Shown one piece after another: positions 61,461-64,000 of a DNA stretch of 64,000 bases (positions are counted from its first letter, which is position 1; every line of letters begins with the position of its first letter). The stretch covers positions 1 to 64,000 of the forward strand of contig JAHALF010000008.1 in NCBI GenBank assembly GCA_018371275.1. The letters run 5' to 3'. The DNA is from Clostridiales bacterium. Its GTDB lineage: Bacteria; Bacillota; Clostridia; Lachnospirales; CAG-274. The notes below the pieces were generated by a model that ran no database searches, was not told the DNA's origin, and was given only the letters and a program-made list of their open reading frames with translations. Position numbers and translations under genes: made by a program.

Positions 61461-61610
61461 TTACTTAACTAACTCTGGGTTGCATTTAGGGCAAACCATA
61501 TCAGAATAAGTAGAAGAACCATCGTAAGATGTAGCACCATCATAATTGATGTCTTTAGATGGAACAAGTTGTGTATTACATTTTGTGCAAGTGTTTGTTT
61601 TTTCAGACAT
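61461..61610 (-). CDS. Small zinc-ribbon protein
   Basis: A 49-residue ORF with a strong AAGGAGGTG site before the ATG at 61610. Two Cys pairs, CTKC (8-11) and CPKC (40-43), are separated by an Asp/Ser/Tyr-rich loop, giving a probable zinc ribbon. It is transcribed against its neighbours and separated from them by a palindromic terminator and a long dyad. Function unknown. Confidence 0.7.
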   Translation of the reverse strand: MSEKTNTCTKCNTQLVPSKDINYDGATSYDGSSTYSDMVCPKCNPELVK

Positions 61611-61624
61611 AAAAGCACCTCCTT

Positions 61625-61667
61625 ATACTATAATGGTAGATAATGCCAATATCTGCCATTATAGTAT
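61625..61667. promoter_or_regulatory. Long dyad with overlapping divergent promoter boxes
   Basis: Two 18-nt arms (61625-61642 and 61650-61667) are complementary at 17 positions around 7 nt. Each arm carries TATAAT-like text on one strand. It lies between the zinc-ribbon gene and the rightward early genes, so it may be both operator and divergent promoter region. Confidence 0.6.
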
Positions 61668-61708
61668 AATACAAAAAGTTAATAGTTACAATAGAAAGGA
61701 AGATAAAA

Positions 61709-61873
61709 ATGCTTGAATTAGGGTTATATTTAGGATTTTTTTTAGCAGGAGTATTTACATACTTAGGCTGGTTACTATGTGAAATAAGATATAAAAGAAA
61801 AATAATAAATAAGTACAGGTATTTAAATGACAGGAATAGAAGAATAGACATACCAAAATTTGTAAAAAGGTAG
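61709..61873 (+). CDS. Small membrane protein
   Basis: A 54-residue ORF behind GAAAGGAAG: an N-terminal hydrophobic helix (LGLYLGFFLAGVFTYLGWLL) followed by a strongly basic tail (RYKRKIINKYRYLNDRNRR). Unknown function; the size is typical of accessory phage membrane peptides. Confidence 0.6.
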   Translation: MLELGLYLGFFLAGVFTYLGWLLCEIRYKRKIINKYRYLNDRNRRIDIPKFVKR

Positions 61874-61882
61874 GTGCTTACA

Positions 61883-62185
61883 ATGGAAATATGGTATACA
61901 GTAAAAGGAAGTACAAAAATAGAAATGGAAACAGATGATTTTAGACAAATGATTAAAGAAAATATCAACATTGAAAACATTTACGAAATAGATACTTGGG
62001 TAAGAAAAAACATAGGCATTGAAATCGATAACTTTAATACAGATATAGAAGAACTAGAAATAGAAGATTATTACCTAGATGAAAAGGAGGAAGAAATAAT
62101 AAAAAAACTAAAGTATGAAAAAGAAAAAGATTTACCTATGGAAAATCAAATCGATTTGTTCGGAGGTGTAGTAAGTGTTACATAA
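61883..62185 (+). CDS. Early protein of unknown function
   Basis: A 100-residue acidic protein. The start is ATG 61883 behind AGGTAGGTG; the in-frame GTG at 61874 sits inside that site. The first part looks beta-rich (EIWYTVKGSTKIEMETDDFR), the second highly acidic (EELEIEDYYLDEKEEE). It overlaps the next small gene by 11 nt. Confidence 0.65.
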   Translation: MEIWYTVKGSTKIEMETDDFRQMIKENINIENIYEIDTWVRKNIGIEIDNFNTDIEELEIEDYYLDEKEEEIIKKLKYEKEKDLPMENQIDLFGGVVSVT

Positions 62186-62294
62186 AATATTAAAGGTATT
62201 ACAATTTATTATAAAACTATTTTTAGTTTGTATGATATGTTTTTTATTAGGTTATTATCTAGGATATTTTATTATGTACTTATTTTTTACATAA
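62175..62294 (+). CDS. Very small membrane protein
   Basis: A 39-residue ORF starting at GTG 62175 with GGAGGTG 6-7 nt upstream, overlapping the preceding gene. It is almost entirely hydrophobic (FIIKLFLVCMICFLLGYYLG). Unknown function. Confidence 0.5.
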   Translation: MLHKILKVLQFIIKLFLVCMICFLLGYYLGYFIMYLFFT

Positions 62295-62299
62295 AAGAA

Positions 62300-62320
62300 G
62301 ACGGCTATAAACCAGCCGTC
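62300..62320 (-). terminator. GC-rich hairpin, perhaps a minus-strand terminator
   Basis: GACGGCT (62300-62306) pairs with AGCCGTC (62314-62320). T residues follow on the minus strand only. It may instead be a processing or attenuation element of the early transcript. Confidence 0.45.
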
Positions 62321-62375
62321 AACAAGAATGTAGATAAATTATATCACGAATTATACTAAAATACAAGAGGTATTT

Positions 62376-62606
62376 ATGAAAAAAATTAAAATTAATTATG
62401 AAGTTATAGATGAGAATATTAACGAACATTGCAAAGTTGGAGATTATGTACAAGTAGTGTTTGATGATGGTATTAGTATTAGAACAATAAAAGGCTATAT
62501 AAGTGATAAGATTGATTTTGGTGTTTTAGCTATTGAAGATAAACATAAAGAAATAACTTTTATTGAAATTTACAAAATAAATAAAATAGAAAAAGTTTTA
62601 CCATAA
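62376..62606 (+). CDS. Small beta-rich protein of unknown function
   Basis: A 76-residue protein behind AGAGGT. VGDYVQVVFDDGISIRTIKG followed by alternating hydrophobic strands suggests a small barrel, resembling the protein at 56367-56576 in outline. No family assigned. Confidence 0.65.
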   Translation: MKKIKINYEVIDENINEHCKVGDYVQVVFDDGISIRTIKGYISDKIDFGVLAIEDKHKEITFIEIYKINKIEKVLP

Positions 62607-62636
62607 ATAAAATAAAGGAAAGGAGAAGATATAGAA

Positions 62637-64000
62637 ATGGCTTGTAATTATGACAACATATATATTAGTTTAGAAGAGGCAAGTGGGTTAGAGGGAATAA
62701 GTTATGAAGCTATGAAGAAGAAGATACAAAGGAACTCTCAAGTTTACAACATAAAAAAAGAACAAGCTACACAAGGTGGTAAAGATAGGACATATATTTC
62801 TTTATCTTCTCTATCAGAAAAGGCACAGGTTTTGTATAAGAAAAAGATACAAGTTAATGATATGCCTAAAGAAGAAATAAAAGAGTGGTATATAGATGTA
62901 GACATTAACTGGTATAAAGCTAATTATCAAAAAAACTTTAATGAGGCTTTAGAAAGATTTAACATAGTAGAACGACTTTTTAATGAAAATAGGCTAAAAG
63001 ATAAGGATCTAGCAAAAGAGCTTGATACATCAGATAGAAATGCAAGGAGAATAATAGAAAAATATTATACTGCCTTACAAATTATAGAGCAAAAACAAGA
63101 TTGGGACATAGATTTTAGTTATTTAAAAGTTTTAGCTTTAGCTAAAAAGGTTAAGATACAAGAAAACTTTTATATATTAAATGAAGAGATGAAAACATTT
63201 ATTGAAAATGGTTACTATGAAAAAGACTTTTTGTTAAATAATAACCCTTTAACTAACTTATATGATGATTTTGTTAAATGGTGTGAATTTAAGGAAATAG
63301 AGCAAATACCACACTATAACACTATAAGAAGATATATATTACATATTAAAGAACAAGACGGAGCAGGAGCAACTGTTCTTGCTAGTAAAGGAGCTAGGGC
63401 TTGGAAAAATAGCCATATGATGAAACGCTTTAGAGATACTAAATCCTTAAAAGTGTTAGAAATAGTGCAAGGAGATGTTCATACTTTTGATTGTTGGGTG
63501 TCAGTTAAACGAGCCAATGGTAGCTTTGAGGCAATAAGACCTTGCTTAGTAGCTTGGATAGATATGAGAAGTAGAGCCTTAGTTGGTTGGGTAATAACAG
63601 AATGCCCAGATGCACAAATAATGAAACAAAGCCTTATTCATACAATATATCCAAAAGCCAATAAAGAGTTGCCTTATGGTGTACCTAAATATTTACTTAT
63701 AGATAATGGTAAAGAATATACAGCAAAAACATTAACAGGCAGGGTAAGAACAGAGCGTGTGTGTTTTGATGAAGATGCTGAAGGTTTTTATCGAAGCATT
63801 GGTATTAAAGACGATATAAGGAGTTTACCCTACCAGCCGTGGAGCAAAGCACAAGTTGAAAGATATTTCTCAACTGTCGAAATGAAATTCGGCAAAAGAA
63901 TGAAAAGTTATACAGGTACTTTAACAGGTAGCAAAACAAGTGGTAAAGTACAAAGAGATATTAAAAAAATGTTAGAAAAAGGACAACTACTTACTATTGA
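62637..64000 (+). CDS. Mu-type DDE transposase (5' part, runs off the window)
   Basis: ATG 62637 behind AAAGGAGAAG; 454 codons are visible and the frame is still open. The N-terminal 65 residues form a MuA-like HTH (YISLEEASGLEGISYEAMKK). A helical DNA-binding region follows. The catalytic core shows Asp280 (QGDVHTF), Asp356 (LIDNGKEYT) and Glu408 (KAQVERYFS), the DDE triad of the rve superfamily. The context VAWIDMRSRALVGWVI is typical of MuA. It should cut and join the element ends. An AAA+ MuB-like gene would be expected downstream. Confidence 0.92.
   Translation, partial: MACNYDNIYISLEEASGLEGISYEAMKKKIQRNSQVYNIKKEQATQGGKDRTYISLSSLSEKAQVLYKKKIQVNDMPKEEIKEWYIDVDINWYKANYQKNFNEALERFNIVERLFNENRLKDKDLAKELDTSDRNARRIIEKYYTALQIIEQKQDWDIDFSYLKVLALAKKVKIQENFYILNEEMKTFIENGYYEKDFLLNNNPLTNLYDDFVKWCEFKEIEQIPHYNTIRRYILHIKEQDGAGATVLASKGARAWKNSHMMKRFRDTKSLKVLEIVQGDVHTFDCWVSVKRANGSFEAIRPCLVAWIDMRSRALVGWVITECPDAQIMKQSLIHTIYPKANKELPYGVPKYLLIDNGKEYTAKTLTGRVRTERVCFDEDAEGFYRSIGIKDDIRSLPYQPWSKAQVERYFSTVEMKFGKRMKSYTGTLTGSKTSGKVQRDIKKMLEKGQLLTI

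Noticed and set aside
61603..61980. 125-codon minus-strand ORF
   Set aside because: It runs antisense to two well-supported plus-strand genes and across the long dyad, without a ribosome site; a shadow frame.
1..64000. CRISPR arrays, tRNA and rRNA genes
   Set aside because: No regularly spaced repeats with unique spacers and no cloverleaf or rRNA-like conserved text were noticed on either strand; a tool-based search was not possible.

Overview
The window is very AT-rich chromosomal DNA of a spore-forming, anaerobic-type Firmicute, most likely a low-GC member of the Clostridia. This rests on the CodY regulator, a MurE with the meso-diaminopimelate signature DNPRSE, a Csp-type germination protease, a PdaB-like deacetylase, TTG/GTG starts behind strong Shine-Dalgarno (SD) sites, and Tn1549-like conjugative-element genes. 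No tRNA or rRNA gene was recognised.

Positions 1 to about 9150 are the right end of an integrative conjugative element (ICE). It holds a degraded accessory ORF, a membrane-anchored C39-type cell-wall hydrolase that needs a frameshift to be read whole, an HTH_36 protein, a sigma-70-like regulator, an unusual RNA-rich control region (2.7-3.98 kb) and three tandem overlapping large serine recombinases. The element ends inside a double-domain subtilisin-like germination protease gene, which has lost its 5' part (9154-11790).

Positions 11.8-55.6 kb are host chromosome: dusB, pepF, a LacI-type regulator, a PEGA protein, a UvrD-type helicase, an envelope cluster (an acidic membrane protein, two DUF4097 paralogues, VanW), a riboswitch-controlled cobalamin salvage operon (cobT-cobU-cobS-cobU-like-cobC-btuF-cobQ, the CobQ lacking its amidotransferase domain), a peptidoglycan/division operon (murE-murF-mraY-murD-ftsW-ispD), a phosphoglucomutase, a methyltransferase, a Na/Ca exchanger, comM-dprA-topA-codY-radC, two PspC proteins, a GNAT enzyme, a polysaccharide deacetylase, a decayed 780-bp interval and a large S-layer-anchored protease-like protein.

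Positions 55.7-64.0 kb are mobile again. A leader similar to the one in the first ICE precedes a small operon (ISL3-type zinc-finger protein, SSB-like protein, small membrane proteins). From about 58.5 kb the early region of a Mu-like transposable element follows: candidate end sites, an ImmA/IrrE protease carrying a transmembrane segment and an external metal-knuckle domain, a divergent repressor and HTH pair with palindromic operators, small early genes, and a Mu-type DDE transposase that runs off the window. The least familiar parts are the layered RNA control region of the first ICE, the frameshifted hydrolase, and the membrane-spanning ImmA protein beside the Mu-like repressor.
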